From Coleophora flavipennella (Eukaryota > Arthropoda > Insecta > Lepidoptera > Coleophoridae): DNA of 64,000 nt. The notes under the pieces are model-generated. The model saw only the letters and a program-made list of their open reading frames with translations. It was not told the DNA's origin and did no database searches. The stretch is from NCBI GenBank assembly GCA_947284805.1, contig OX369282.1:4391001-4455000 (forward strand), given 5' to 3'. Shown in pieces: positions 53,901 through 62,052 of this stretch. Positions within the stretch are counted from its first letter, which is position 1, and each line of letters opens with the position of its first letter. The position numbers were made by a program, and so were the translations under genes.

Positions 53901-54028
53901 AGTACTTATGGATATTATGTCATTTGGCAGCACACCAGGGAGGCGCGGGCAAGTACTGTGGTTCGAGCAAGTGCAGTCCATTCCAGAAGTGCGTCATTGA
54001 CAAGTACGGCCGCCACTCCTGCAAATGA
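41984..54028 (+). CDS. WAP-2: secreted WAP-like protein lacking the C2-C7 pair (109 aa, 4 coding exons)
   Basis: Coding exons 41984-41987, 43374-43436, 50503-50667 and 53931-54028, all introns phase 1. Residues 1-23 hold a signal peptide (MGVTRVLLYLGLCVIMLLCA). The WAP-like domain (residues 28-63) aligns to WAP-1 without gaps, 20 of 36 identical. Cysteines stand at 28, 41, 47, 53, 54 and 63, but His-37 and Thr-58 replace WAP cysteines 2 and 7, which pair with each other in known WAP structures. An extra Cys-25 precedes the domain. The tail has cysteines 87, 92, 98 and 108 (C-x4-C-x5-C-x9-C) and ends CK, then TGA. Donors GTGAGT, GTAAAT and GTATGT; acceptors CAG in each case. Open frames and a clean splice set argue against a pseudogene. 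Function unknown; family roles are protease inhibition or antimicrobial defence. Confidence 0.83.
42075..42260 (+). repeat. Rep-E fragment in WAP-2 intron 1
   Basis: CAGGGTTCCGTCGTCAAACT, (GTCT)n at 42116-42135 and GCTGAAATTTGGTATGGGTA. Confidence 0.55.
42300..42770. other. no gene; LINE 3'-end-like sequence near 42650
   Basis: CTATTTTGAATAAATATATTGAATTG at 42662-42688 resembles a LINE 3' end with AATAAA. The rest was not recognised. Confidence 0.3.
42775..43011. mobile_element. MITE with AACCGACTTC-type ends
   Basis: GCGACTAAAAAGAAGGAGG at the left; GATGGAAGTCGGTTTTTT at the right. Family of 10204-10438. Confidence 0.6.
43055..43160. mobile_element. HP1 half copy
   Basis: TACAGGATGTAAAAAAATTG through CCAAGGAACCCATAGTC; the right arm is absent. 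Confidence 0.7.
43374..43436 (+). CDS. WAP-2 exon 2 (signal peptide)
   Basis: Acceptor AAATTTCAG, donor GTAAAT; 63 bp, phase 1 in and out. Encodes residues 2-22, strongly hydrophobic (VLLYLGLCVIMLLCAV). Confidence 0.82.
43608..43895 (-). repeat. SINE-2 in WAP-2 intron 2
   Basis: TTTTTCATCCACAACTGGTA through CCGCGACCTCCTGGTGTGAA; the head end is lost. Confidence 0.8.
43900..44320. other. no recognised feature
   Basis: AT-rich intron sequence, with (CATA)n microsatellite at about 44262-44282. Confidence 0.3.
44326..44622 (+). repeat. SINE-1, full length, head type ii
   Basis: GAGCGTTGGTGGCATAACGG head, B box GTGGTTCGAATCC, standard body, tail GAGCTGATATCATCATAA. Confidence 0.88.
44693..44958. 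mobile_element. HP2 hairpin MITE
   Basis: TATAGGGTGACTTTTAATTA ... TAATTAAAAGTATA; arms share GATTACAAACAACTTTCCC, inverted. The right terminus is altered. Confidence 0.8.
45195..45300 (+). repeat. Rep-E start fragment
   Basis: AAAAAACCGGTCAAGTGCGA, GGACCCGCGCACTAAAGG, TTCCGTA. Confidence 0.55.
45563..45665 (+). repeat. Rep-E start and end fragment
   Basis: AAAAAACCGGCCAAGCGCGA and GAGGTACGGATCCCTAAAAT. Confidence 0.55.
45735..46060. repeat. AT-rich palindrome cluster
   Basis: A perfect 20-bp palindrome (CGTTAGATTA/TAATCTAACG) at 45817-45836, an AATTGTGA/TCACAATT stem at about 45950, several TTCACAAT/ATTGTGA motifs and three (TA)n runs. Confidence 0.7.
46191..48038 (+). mobile_element. piggyBac-like element, internally deleted
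   Basis: TTAA duplications at 46187-46190 and 48039-48042 directly flank TIRs CCCTTTCAGA and TCTGAAAGGG. The element is 1,848 bp, lies in WAP-2 intron 2, and carries a broken transposase. A donor GGTAAGTG near 46399 and acceptor TTTTTTTCAG at 46693 suggest a 5' UTR intron. Confidence 0.92.
46711..47730 (+). pseudogene. piggyBac transposase remnant (N-terminus + Cys-rich C-terminus)
   Basis: Starts MSLHKKNMISREALKLLEKD with an acidic Asp/Ser stretch, then a stop at 46930. In another frame RPTIEYYCKYFTPELFDIIA and TTKPELWEEL are the piggyBac N-terminal region. From 47280 the C-terminal half follows (PVVQSFREYHRECD, EKKQMKLLG, AAAKRGRPSTS), ending in the Cys-rich zinc-binding end (LPTRCKYPGC, KSRIKCVKCKCS). 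The DDE catalytic core between them is deleted and several frames are broken, so it cannot encode a working transposase. Confidence 0.85.
48043..50345 (+). pseudogene. jockey/CR1-like LINE, 5'-truncated, split by SINE-2
   Basis: RT domain in shifted frames. LRNLDVSEASGLDGIPAIVL and KLANVQPVPKKGSRADLANY (fingers) are at 48435-48645. YGFR and SLEISKAFDRVWH (motif A Asp) are at 48845-48885, and GLPQGSVL (motif B) near 49017-49045. Motif C reads YANDS instead of YADD near 49105, losing a catalytic aspartate. LELLGVELTPNLNFGRYI follows. The end of the protein (HRRKVACLSVF-like, STRRRGRFHPFVVDFQPIRT, TAMEWNSLP) lies after the SINE at 49603-49930. It directly abuts the right TTAA of the piggyBac element. 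Confidence 0.82.
49603..49930 (-). repeat. SINE-2 inserted in the LINE
   Basis: TTTTTTTTCCGAATTGGTAA through the head ending ACGCCACGGAGGCGGTT. It separates the GDDKL codons of the LINE from the HRRKVACL region. Confidence 0.88.
50503..50667 (+). CDS. WAP-2 exon 3 (WAP-like domain)
   Basis: 165 bp, acceptor TATTATTGCAG, donor GTATGT, phase 1 both ends. It holds Cys-25 and the six remaining WAP cysteines with KLCCPNGTGFKSC. Markedly GC-rich against its surroundings. Confidence 0.88.
   Translation, partial: SSVKSALPRPRCTATSRCAVTTTTASKASSAAPTALDSNPAPSRSTAPRPMIST
50700..50925 (-). repeat. SINE-2, head-truncated
   Basis: TTTTTTTTTATTTTATCCAC tail through GGTGGTAGCTAACTAGGCG. Confidence 0.75.
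51056..51464. mobile_element. hAT-type non-autonomous element with 8-bp target duplication
   Basis: Begins CAGCGGTTCTCAAACTTTTT and ends ACTTAGAGTATGGCTG. GTCTAGTT lies at both 51048-51055 and 51465-51472. A start of CAG(C/T)GGTTCTCAA is typical of hAT (Charlie/SPIN-like) termini. Interior repeats GGAACCCT; no transposase. Confidence 0.85.
51473..52022 (-). pseudogene. retroelement-associated protein fragment (PD...WD type)
   Basis: Frames shift, but the minus strand reads TLRLGCVLIRPHRC, AFISANVPCILEPPGLS, SDGLSMFPWRRGRSLLWDAT, AYYFAPFAIEKSGTWDSAAK and RRAGYFFAQHSSLDIQRGNA. This resembles a protein region common in invertebrate genomes next to reverse-transcriptase genes, with an (P/S)DG...W..GRSL.WD.T core that recalls a restriction-like nuclease. 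The family is not named with confidence. Broken, so not functional. Confidence 0.5.
52285..52605 (+). pseudogene. RTE-2 type LINE, C-terminal end with (GAA)n tail
   Basis: MLNTRQSFKVAPIAETLTES leads to RLRWFSHVMRRPKDHVIKRA and GRPLATWWSTMAKE, a stop, then RLSWRRRTRRADPK and a (GAAGAA)n tail at 52577-52592. The 'RLRWxxHVMRR' block is a standard C-terminal signature of RTE-like retroelements. Confidence 0.75.
52610..53160. other. no gene; Rep-E 3' end at 52780-52855
   Basis: GACAGACGGACGAATGGACG and GGGTACGGAACCTCAGATAC mark a Rep-E end. The rest was not recognised. Confidence 0.4.
53172..53475 (-). repeat. RTE-1 3' fragment
   Basis: CTGCTGGACAAAGACCTTCC through TTTACTTTGGTTCTCTTACG and CTCCTCATTACGCTCCAT. 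Confidence 0.78.
53514..53815 (+). repeat. SINE-1, full length, head type i
   Basis: AAAGCGTCGGTGGCTCAACC head, GGGTTCAAATCC B box, standard body, tail GAGCTGATATGATGATG. It ends about 115 bp before WAP-2 exon 4. Confidence 0.88.
53931..54028 (+). CDS. WAP-2 exon 4 (four-cysteine tail, stop)
   Basis: The acceptor TTTGGCAG at 53929-53930 keeps frame with the phase-1 donor (codon ACA). A second AG at 53937-53938 would break the frame. Encodes HQGGAGKYCGSSKCSPFQKC, then VIDKYGRHSCK and TGA at 54026-54028. Confidence 0.85.
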
Positions 54029-54201
54029 ACATCAAGTATCTAATCGATAACCGAGGGGTATATTCAAATACAGCTTAAGAGGATTGTAAACCTACGGCTT
54101 AAATAAGACTTTTCATACAAACTATAGCGATGTTCACCTCTTTAAAGTTAACCGATTTTTATCAATTTTTGAAAAGTTTTATTTTTAAATTATTCATTCA
54201 A

Positions 54202-54207
54202 AATAAA
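54202..54207 (+). promoter_or_regulatory. candidate poly(A) signal AATAAA of WAP-2
   Basis: First AATAAA downstream of the stop (174 bp); it lies inside the MITE. Confidence 0.4.
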
Positions 54208-54252
54208 CAAGTAATCGTCGAAATTAGTTTTGTATGAAAACTTAAAATTTGA

Positions 54253-54388
54253 ACTGTTTTCCGGCTCGAGCCAGTTCCCCATTGTGTTGGGGAATCTTGG
54301 TAAGCCTGCTTCCATTTTCGGCATCATCGTCACTAACCATCAGGTGAGATAATGCCATCGGCTTACCAATTGTGAAAAATAAAAAAAG
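54253..54388 (+). repeat. SINE-2 3' fragment inside the MITE
   Basis: CCAGTTCCCCATTGTGTTGG through CCAATTGTGAAAAATAAAAAA-type tail. Confidence 0.75.
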
Positions 54389-54511
54389 TGTGAAAAGTCG
54401 CAGGTTCACAATCCTCTTAAGTAAGTGCATATTGTTTGCGCAAAATTGAACGGTGAATGCAAAAAAATATGTCTTTGAATTGTCTATAGGTACAGTGTCC
54501 TTTTTTTCGCA

Positions 54512-54673
54512 CCGGAAAACGTAGCGTAGGCAGGCCTCCCACGCGGTGGACCCATGACCTGATGAAGATCGCGGGAAGCCGATGGATGCAGGCAGCGCAG
54601 GACCGGCCGTCGTGGAGATCCTTGGGGGAGGCCTTTGTCCAGCAGTGGACGATTTGTGGCTGATATGATGATA
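54512..54673 (+). repeat. RTE-1 3' fragment
   Basis: CCGGAAAACGTAGCGTAGGC to GTGGCTGATATGATGATAG. Confidence 0.85.
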
Positions 54674-55038
54674 GTGTCCCCTTTTTTGTAGTAAAAAAAA
54701 TGGTTTTTTAAAATGCCATTGGGGTCAAACAGCTTAAAACCAAACCAAAACAGCATCAAACGTCAATGAAGATTTCTTTTTTTATTTGTGTAAATTTTGA
54801 TGATTTTAATAGACACCTCTTCGAATATGTATAAAAATATATCCGAAAGGGGTGTAAAATGAACAACTGAACAACTTTCCCCAAGGAACCAGTACTTACT
54901 GTATTCGAATTTTACTATAGTTTTTTAAAAATCGTTGAGAAAACTGTATTTTGTTGTTGTCTTCAATGCACCCCACCTATCAGTGGTATAAAAAGAGCCT
55001 TCGCGAATCGACGCTATCAAGCTGTCAACGTACGAGTA

Positions 55039-55212
55039 TACAGGGTGACTTTTAATTAGTTACATAATAAATAACAGTTATCAAATCGGCAAAAATGTAT
55101 AAGGACCAATTTTTTTTTCATATTTGACATATAGTTTCTTTGGGAAAATTGTTTGTAATCACGAGTACATTCATATCCTTTGCTATCAAGAACTAATTAA
55201 AAGTCACCCAAT
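55039..55212. mobile_element. HP2 hairpin MITE, internally deleted
   Basis: TACAGGGTGACTTTTAATTA ... CTAATTAAAAGTCACCC. The left subterminal block is missing. Confidence 0.75.
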
Positions 55213-55435
55213 ATGATGTAACCAAGTTTGTGTAGGAGCCACTAACTTCTACTCATTATACTGAACAACTTTCCCCAAGAGACCCATTGCCAGTTCTCAA
55301 AAAAAAAAGTATATATAATAGCATTTTTAAATTAAAAATGTGTAAAAACATTGAGCATTTTTTTTGTATTTTAGCTTCCTTGGGGAAAGTTGTTCAGTAT
55401 GAACGGTCCTACGTCAATTTTGTTACACCTGTAAT
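55213..55435. mobile_element. HP1 degenerate copy
   Basis: GTAACCAAGTTTGTGTAGG, CTGAACAACTTTCCCCAAG and, inverted, CTTGGGGAAAGTTGTTCAGT, then CAATTTTGTTACACCTGTA. A further HP1 scrap is at 54855-54905. Confidence 0.65.
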
Positions 55436-55539
55436 ATGGAGTCCATATTTTTTTTTGCGAATTCGTTTTAGCTTCGTTGTTCAGTTTCTTTTAGTAAGAA
55501 AATTGTTTAAGGTTCCGGAATAGTTTTTTTACACCCTGT

Positions 55540-56070
55540 GTAAACTGAGATGTAAAGATGTAAACAACTCTCCCCAGGAACCTATGGTCCATTCGCAGTA
55601 ACTTTTTTGATTTTTATAATCGATCATATTGTAACCCACTTAGGTATGGAAAAATCTAATTAAGAATTTAGAAGACAGTTGTACATTGCTTGATTCACGA
55701 GTGGAAAGTTTTACCTATTCTTTCTTTAAAATTAATTGAATTGAATAGATTGATTTAAATAACTTACATTTAGTGAAACTAAATATGTACCAAAGCAAGA
55801 TGTTTAAGAGGAGTGTCCACATGAAGTACTTAGTTTGGTTCTTGTTTGTATATTAATCAATCGTAGCGTAGGCAGGCCTCCAACGCGGTGGACCGACGAA
55901 CTGGTGAAGATCGCGGGAAGCTATGTTAAGTTATGTTATGTTTTAAGTCCTTGAAAGTGGAGATAAGCAAAGGGGTGTCCGTTTTCTCTCGTCTTCACTT
56001 TAGTGGACGACAGCCAAAGACGTATTAATTACTTCTCGGGGGGAATTACTTAAATAGTAAGTATGTACAT
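55540..56070. other. no gene; RTE-1 scrap at 55860-55922
   Basis: CGTAGCGTAGGCAGGCCTCC and GAAGATCGCGGGAAGCT are RTE-1; this scrap is cut at both ends. Nothing else recognised. Confidence 0.4.
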
Positions 56071-56073
56071 TAA

Positions 56074-56550
56074 GAGGATTGTGATCCTACGGCGAAAACA
56101 AGACTTCTCATACAAAGGACGATTAAAAAATAAATTAAATGTCAACTTATATACATATAAAATATTAGATACAATCTGTTTGTCATTTTAATAATTATTT
56201 AAATTTGTTATTAAACTCATTTACTGAATATAATTCATTGTCCAAAAAGAAGAACAAAAATTTAGCGTTTTTACGTCTTAAAAGTTAAACGATTTTGACT
56301 AATTTTCGGTAGATTTTCAGTCAGAACATGGTTAAGGTTTTCAAAACAACAAATAATGGCCGAGATTTTATTTTGTATGAAAAAACTGAACGGCAAATAA
56401 AATTAAACTTATTAATTGAATTGAAAAAATATAAACCTAGCTTTTGTTCTGACTGACAACCTATCAAAAATTGGTCAAATTCGGTCAACTTTATGAGGGG
56501 AAATTCCTTATAGCCGTTTGTATGAAAAGTCATTAGGTTCATAATCCTCT
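56074..56550. mobile_element. TTAA-flanked MITE, second copy
   Basis: TTAA at 56070-56073 and 56551-56554. Ends GAGGATTGTGATCCTACGGC and, inverted, TTAGGTTCATAATCCTC. Same family as 54079. Confidence 0.75.
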
Positions 56551-56589
56551 TTAATAAGCATTCAATAGATAATCACCCCGAGTTTTTTT

Positions 56590-56795
56590 TAACCGACTTC
56601 AAAAAAGGAGGAGTTTTCTCAATTCGACCGTACATATTTTTTTATGTGTGTTCGCGGATAACTTCGTCGTTTATGAACCGATTTTGATGATTCTTTTTTT
56701 GTTGGAAAGGAGATATGGTACCATGGTACCATGATAAGGAAACCAGGATCTGATGATGGCATCTTAGTTTCCTGTTTGAAGTCGGTTTTTTTCGT
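56590..56795. mobile_element. MITE with AACCGACTTC ends
   Basis: AACCGACTTCAAAAAAGGAG ... TTTGAAGTCGGTTTTTTTCG-type end. Third copy of the family at 10204. Confidence 0.65.
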
Positions 56796-56884
56796 TCAAA
56801 ATTATATTGTTATTAAGTGTTTAAATTGAATAATACGTATAAATAGTTATAGGCGCATATAAACATTTAAGCTTTATGTGTTTC

Positions 56885-57060
56885 TACCCGACTGCCCAAG
56901 AAGAAGTGTAATGTTTTTCAAGTGTTCCTATGTGTATGTTATGTACATAAAAATAACATCATGCTATGAGCCTGTAACCTAAACGGCTTAAGGCTCTTCG
57001 AGACCTTTGTGGTGCATGGTGTCGTTAGATTTATCTTTATACCCTAAATGACATGACATG
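56885..57060 (+). repeat. 'ACCCGACTG' repeat
   Basis: CTACCCGACTGCCCAAGAAG, CCTGTAACCTAAACGGCTTA and GGTGTCGTTAGATTTATC; family of 14312. Confidence 0.5.
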
Positions 57061-57545
57061 ACATGACAATGACATGAGCGATTACCCGCAGTCAGCAAAG
57101 ATGAAAACAATGACGAAATGTTTACGTTCCAATTAAATAACTTCTTGTTGGATAACGAATTTTTATTACAACAAATTTAAATCATTATTGAAATGACATA
57201 CATATTGTATAAAATATTTTATATATAAGTTGACATTTAATTTAATTTTTACTTTTGTATTGCGACATTTTATCGTTATTTTTATTCCCAATTTTGCCAT
57301 TTTAATATAATTTATTTATTTTGACGATCATGTTATCCTTTGACATTTTTAAAATACTGTAATCTTGACATTGATAATATGAAATAAATAAATCTAATCT
57401 AATGTAATCATATAGTCATAAGATACATTTTGATGTAGTCGGGTTTTTTATTTAAATTAAATTGTTCATATTATTAAGCTATAAGTAGTTCTTAATTGCA
57501 TTTCATTTAAAGGTATCAGCTACATTAAGTTCTATTAATGGAAAT
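57060..57545. other. no gene; LINE 3'-end-like sequence near 57380
   Basis: ATATGAAATAAATAAATCTAATCTAAT at 57378-57404 resembles a LINE 3' end with a TCTAA tail. (ATGAC)n-like run at 57050-57075. Confidence 0.35.
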
Positions 57546-57549
57546 CTTT

Positions 57550-57865
57550 CTTTTTTTTTCACAATTGCCAAGCCCTTGGCATATCTCACCTGATGGTAAG
57601 TGACGATGATGCCGAAAATTAAAGCAATGATTCCCAACGCCATGGGGAACCGGCTATCTTCAAGACGTAACACATCAATGCTGTCACTGTCATAGATGTT
57701 TGGCGGCAAGACTTAGATAAGATGGTGTTAGCTAGCCAGGCGGACCTATAAAATGTCCTTCCACCAAGCAAACCGAGTCTTACAAAGTTAGGACTCCGCC
57801 GGGAATCGAACCCGTGACCTCTTGATGTAAAGTTAGTGGACTGACCATAACACCACGGAGTCGGT
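57550..57865 (-). repeat. SINE-2, near full length
   Basis: TTTTTTTTTCACAATTGCCA tail to the head end ACACCACGGAGTCGGT. Confidence 0.82.
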
Positions 57866-57896
57866 CAATACTCTCAGTATTGTTTATTTACCAACA

Positions 57897-58056
57897 ATTC
57901 AACAACATTGATGTATTCCGGCTTGAAGATAAGATAGCCAGTTCTCCATTGCGTTGGGGAATCTTGGTAAGCCCGCTTCCATCTTTGGCATCATCGTCAC
58001 TTACCATCAGGTGAGATGATGCCAAAGGCTTACCAATTGTGAATAAAAAAAAAGTA
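57897..58056 (+). repeat. SINE-2 3' fragment (inverted partner)
   Basis: TTCAACAACATTGATGTATTCC to CCAATTGTGAATAAAAAAAA-type tail. Opposed to the copy at 57550, with about 30 bp between. Confidence 0.8.
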
Positions 58057-58114
58057 AACCCCATGTTAAGTGAACTTCTATGGTTTTTCCGTAGGGTTGC
58101 CAATAATTTATGAA

Positions 58115-58410
58115 TACTGTGAGCTACCAAAGTAACCGGCATAGCTCACAGAATCCCTAAACTGAAGTGGCAGTGGGCAGGGCACATAGCTCGTAGAACA
58201 CATGGCCGTTGGGGCAGTATAGTTCTCGAGTGGCGACCGCGCACCGGAAATCGTAGCGTAGGCAGGCCTCCCACGCGGTGGACCGATGACCTGGTGAAGA
58301 TCGCGGGAACCCGATGGATGCGGGCAGCGCAGGACCGGCCGTCGTGGTAGTCCTCGGGGGAGGCCTTGGTCCAGCAGTGGACGTTCTTCGGCTAATATGA
58401 TGATGATGAA
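58115..58410 (+). repeat. RTE-1 3' fragment, well preserved
   Basis: CTACCAAAGTAACCGGCATA through CGTTCTTCGGCTAATATGATGATGATGAA-type tail. Confidence 0.88.
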
Positions 58411-58624
58411 GAACCAATCTGTGTTTTTTGGCACTCCAAAGAGTGTTTTGTCGTAGCGATATCATTGTAATTTGCCATTTTATATGGTGGTCGGGTGGAT
58501 ATTGGCGAGATTATGAAAATGTGAGTTAAGAGAGCGAGCGAAGCGAGCGATAATATATTCGTTCCGTTTGATGATGATATTATATGAGAGCAGTTTAAGT
58601 TAGGTTAGCTCATTACTTCATTAC

Positions 58625-58914
58625 AGCTCATATACGTCCCCACCGAGGGGCTCGAGCCTACCCTGAATCAGGGCGATTAGGCCTTAGTCGACCACGCGGG
58701 CCCAGTGCGGGTTGGTCGACTTCACACACAACCTTCGAGTTTCTTCGCAGGCGTGTGCAGGTTTCCTCACGATGTTTTCCTTCACCGTTAAAGCAATCGG
58801 TAAGTATGTACGTAAGTTTTTGAAAAACTCATTGGTACATTGGCCGTCCAGATTTGAACCCAGTACCTCTGGTTAGATGGACCGAGTCGTTACCGGTTGA
58901 GCCACCGACGCTTC
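58625..58914 (-). repeat. SINE-1, full length, head type i, 18-bp target duplication
   Basis: AGCTCATTACTTCATTAC (58607-58624) and AGCTCATTACTTAATTAC (58915-58932) flank it, one mismatch. Confidence 0.9.
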
Positions 58915-58934
58915 AGCTCATTACTTAATTACTT

Positions 58935-59150
58935 AATATAATATAATAATATTTTTAAATACTTTTTTCCGTCTTCCTTACTATCTCATTTTCCTTTCTT
59001 TACCATGGATAGTTAAAATGTATAATATATTTATGTATAAGTTTATTTATTTATATATTATTGTTATACATAACATTTAATTATTTTATTTATTTAGGTA
59101 TTTTATGTAACTGTTTTTTTGCAAATTTTTATGTTTTAAGTTGTGGCACC
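58935..59150. other. no recognised feature
   Basis: Very AT-rich sequence. Confidence 0.3.
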
Positions 59151-59154
59151 CTTA

Positions 59155-59315
59155 ACTTATTCTATCGCTGTTTCCCTTCCCAAAGGTTGGCTTGAAGAAA
59201 TTGCTACCTAGCAATAAGTCCGTCTATTGTATAGGCTTTCTTCTATATATTGTTCATTTCCTTTTTTTTGATGTTGTGATGCAATAAAGATTATTGTATT
59301 GTATTCTATTGTATT
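59155..59315 (+). repeat. LINE 3' UTR end
   Basis: GTTGGCTTGAAGAAATTGCT, CTAGCAATAAGTCCGTC and GATGCAATAAAGATTATTGT with a (TATTG)n tail: a typical insect LINE 3' end with an AATAAA signal. Confidence 0.6.
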
Positions 59316-59416
59316 AGTTTCGCATGTTATGGCCGACCGTTTCATGATCTAGTCGATTCATTTGATCAAATGGCTAATTCTACGACGACCAACGACGGTC
59401 AATGCGGTTCGTTAAT

Positions 59417-59553
59417 ATCATCATCATATCAGGCCGAAAAACGTCCACTGCTGAACAAAGGCCTGACAAAGGCGTTCCCACGACGACCAGTCCTGTGCTG
59501 CCCGCATCTATCGGCTTCCCGCGATCTATCTATCGCTTCCAGGTCGTCGGTCC
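59417..59553 (-). repeat. RTE-1 3' fragment
   Basis: ATCATCATATCAGGCCGAAA to CCAGGTCGTCGGTCCG. Confidence 0.85.
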
Positions 59554-59554
59554 G

Positions 59555-60330
59555 TTAATATACCTATAGGTAATGTATTTATGTAAGTACCTATATTTAC
59601 TAATGTTAGATAACATTCTTGCAATGTGCCATTAATATGTATTAATGTGAATTTTAAAAAACAAAATTATTTTTGCAGTCATTATAACTAACTACACTCG
59701 CTGAGTAGATTGCTTGCACAGTGGCTCAAATATATTTACCTATCTAAACTAACAATAGATATAAAGGTATGTGTTACTAAAAAAAAATATGAACTCTGTC
59801 TGAAATAAAATAATTTTATTTTGAATATTTCTTTTATAATATAAAATTATGTATGGGAAATCTATGAAATTTTTACAAATCCTACTGCACACCTAATTTG
59901 GTCGACTTTTACTTCTAAATAAAGAAAGCTTAAGCTCCTAAATTAAATTACTTATCTGTGGTAGTATTGCTTTTAAATTGATTTCACCTACTTTTTAAAA
60001 AAATATTAGGGAGATCATAATCACAAGTTAAGTCATATCCCATTTGCTTTACGAAACAACCTGTATGTCCAACTATAAAAAAAAAACCAGATGTACTGAA
60101 AAAACGGTTTAGCTGGCACGGTCGGGACTACATACACTTGTCTCTATCGCCAACGGATCTCTGAAACAAAAAAACGGTTTTTACACACCCGCAATATTTT
60201 TGTACGACTATGCTACGAGACCCCATTACGAAATAACTATTTAGTAATCTGTGACCCCACACCATGGGATAGATGAAAAAAAATGTCACCTCCACTTTCA
60301 CGTGTAGAGGAACTACCCTAATTTATTCTA
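59555..60330. other. no recognised feature
   Basis: AT-rich intergenic DNA; no exon or repeat assigned. Confidence 0.3.
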
Positions 60331-60332
60331 AT

Positions 60333-60622
60333 CAGCTCATATACGTCCCTACTGAGGACTCGAGTCTATACCCTGAATTAGGGCGATCGGGCCTTAGTCG
60401 ACCACGCGGGCCCAGTGCGGGTTGATCGACTTTACACACAACCTTCGAGTTTCTTCGCAGGCGTGTGCAGGTTTCCTCACAATGTTTTCCTTCACCGTAA
60501 GAGTGTTGGATAAACGTACAATATGAAATCGAAATTGTAAAACACATTGGTACGTGGCAGGATTCGAACCACGGCCTCCCGGACAGGAGGTAGCGGCCGT
60601 AACCGTTACGCCACCGACGCTC
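60333..60622 (-). repeat. SINE-1, full length, head type ii
   Basis: CAGCTCATATACGTCCCTAC to GTTACGCCACCGACGCTC. Confidence 0.87.
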
Positions 60623-60687
60623 TTCTTAATTAATTTTTATCCTTAATTTTACAAAATTTTATCTTAACACTATCGGCGTCATTAATA

Positions 60688-60964
60688 TATAGGGTGACTT
60701 TTAATTATTTCTTGATAGCAAAGGATATGAATGTACTCGTGATTACAAACAACTTTCCCAAAGAAAAAGATAAAATATGTCAAATATAAAAAAAAAATTT
60801 GGTCCTCGATACATAACAAGTTATCAAATCAGCAAAAATGTATCGAGGACCAAATTTTTTTTTTATATTTGACATATTTTATCTTTTTCTTTGGGAAAGT
60901 TGTTTGTAATCAAGAGTACATGCATACCTTTTGATATCAAGAACTAATTAAAAGTCACCCTGTA
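60688..60964. mobile_element. HP2 hairpin MITE, intact
   Basis: TATAGGGTGACTTTTAATTA ... TAATTAAAAGTCACCCTGTA. Arms pair over most of the element, including GTTTGTAAT and CTTTGGGAAAGTTG. Confidence 0.85.
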
Positions 60965-61384
60965 TATAGCGATACCAAAATACAGCTTTCTAGTACTAAG
61001 AATCTCTGAGTAACAGACGGGCAGACGGACATGGCAGAACTCTAAAAATGTGTCCTCCCTCATCCCCTACACAGAAAACACGTATGTACTGTCGCTACCA
61101 CGTTGTGTGTTCGATACCACACAACTTACAACTTAGCTCAGTTTGCTATGGAGCTCCTTACAGGCGCACGCCGGGATTGTGCTTGTTCCGAACTGTGATT
61201 GTTCCGTGCCGAAACTTGTTATTATTTCACATTAACAGAGAAGCACGCAAGGCGAAGCTTACACGCGCGTTTGGCTTTTGTTTTGGGCAAAGTTAAATAG
61301 AACGAAGGGGTAATTCATAGGGAAGAGTGTGCAATAGTGATATTAACAGTGATTTTGGTGTAAAAAGTTTGGTTTGACCAAAGT

Positions 61385-61580
61385 ATACCCGTTAACTGGA
61401 GCTTCTACTCATCATACTGAACAACTTTCCCCGAGGAACCCATAGTCAATTCGCAAAAAAAAATATTCGACGCTCCATACAAAAATGCATAAAATTGGTC
61501 GATCACCTGATCGTTTTGTATGAAGATTTATATTGTTTTTTTTGCGATTTTAACAAACTTTTAGAACAAATGTTGTTCCT
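61385..61580. mobile_element. HP1 truncated copy
   Basis: CCCGTTAACTGGAGCTTCTA, CAACTTTCCCCGAGGAACCC and GGTCGATCACCTGATCG; both termini are missing. Confidence 0.65.
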
Positions 61581-61672
61581 ATCAGATAAATGATTGCGAC
61601 TGTACCAACGTATCTATCTCGTTAAGATTTACCTGCTATTGAAAAGCTTAAAGTTTGTTTGCCTTATTTTCA

Positions 61673-61887
61673 TCAAGTCAGCCGAAAAACGTCCACTGCT
61701 GGACAAAGGCCTCCCCCAAGGATTTCCACGACGACCGCTCCGGTGCTGCCCGCATCCATCGGCTTCACCAGGTCGTCGGTCCACCGCGTGGGAGGCCTGC
61801 CTACGCTACGTTTTCCGGTGCGCGGTCGCCATTCGAGAACTTTACTGCCCCAACGGCAATCTGTTCTACGAGCTATGTATGCCATAT
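61673..61887 (-). repeat. RTE-1 3' fragment
   Basis: CATCAAGTCAGCCGAAAAAC to GGCAATCTGTTCTACGAGCTATGT-type end. Minus-strand frame reads SVGRPPTRWTDDLVK, the RTE-1 C-terminal signature. Confidence 0.85.
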
Positions 61888-62052
61888 TTTACGTAGGTAT
61901 TATAGGTAGGCCAAAGTTATGAGGATGTGAGGATCTTATATTAGCTGAAAAACGGCAAATTGTAGAAACTAGGTATAGGACACCGAACAACTATACCCAA
62001 GGGACCTATACAATAAGAACAAAAAAAATTCGACTGCTATACTTATATTCTC

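Larger units (their letters stand above)
54079..54416. mobile_element. TTAA-flanked MITE in the WAP-2 3' flank
   Basis: TTAA at 54075-54078 and 54417-54420. Ends GAGGATTGTAAACCTACGGC and, inverted, CGCAGGTTCACAATCCTC. It starts 50 bp after the WAP-2 stop and contains AATAAA at 54202-54207, a likely poly(A) signal, plus a SINE-2 fragment. Confidence 0.78.

Noticed and set aside
53939..53945. Alternative WAP-2 exon 4 acceptor at 53937-53938
   Set aside because: It would break the reading frame set by the phase-1 donor at 50667; the upstream CAG at 53930 keeps it.
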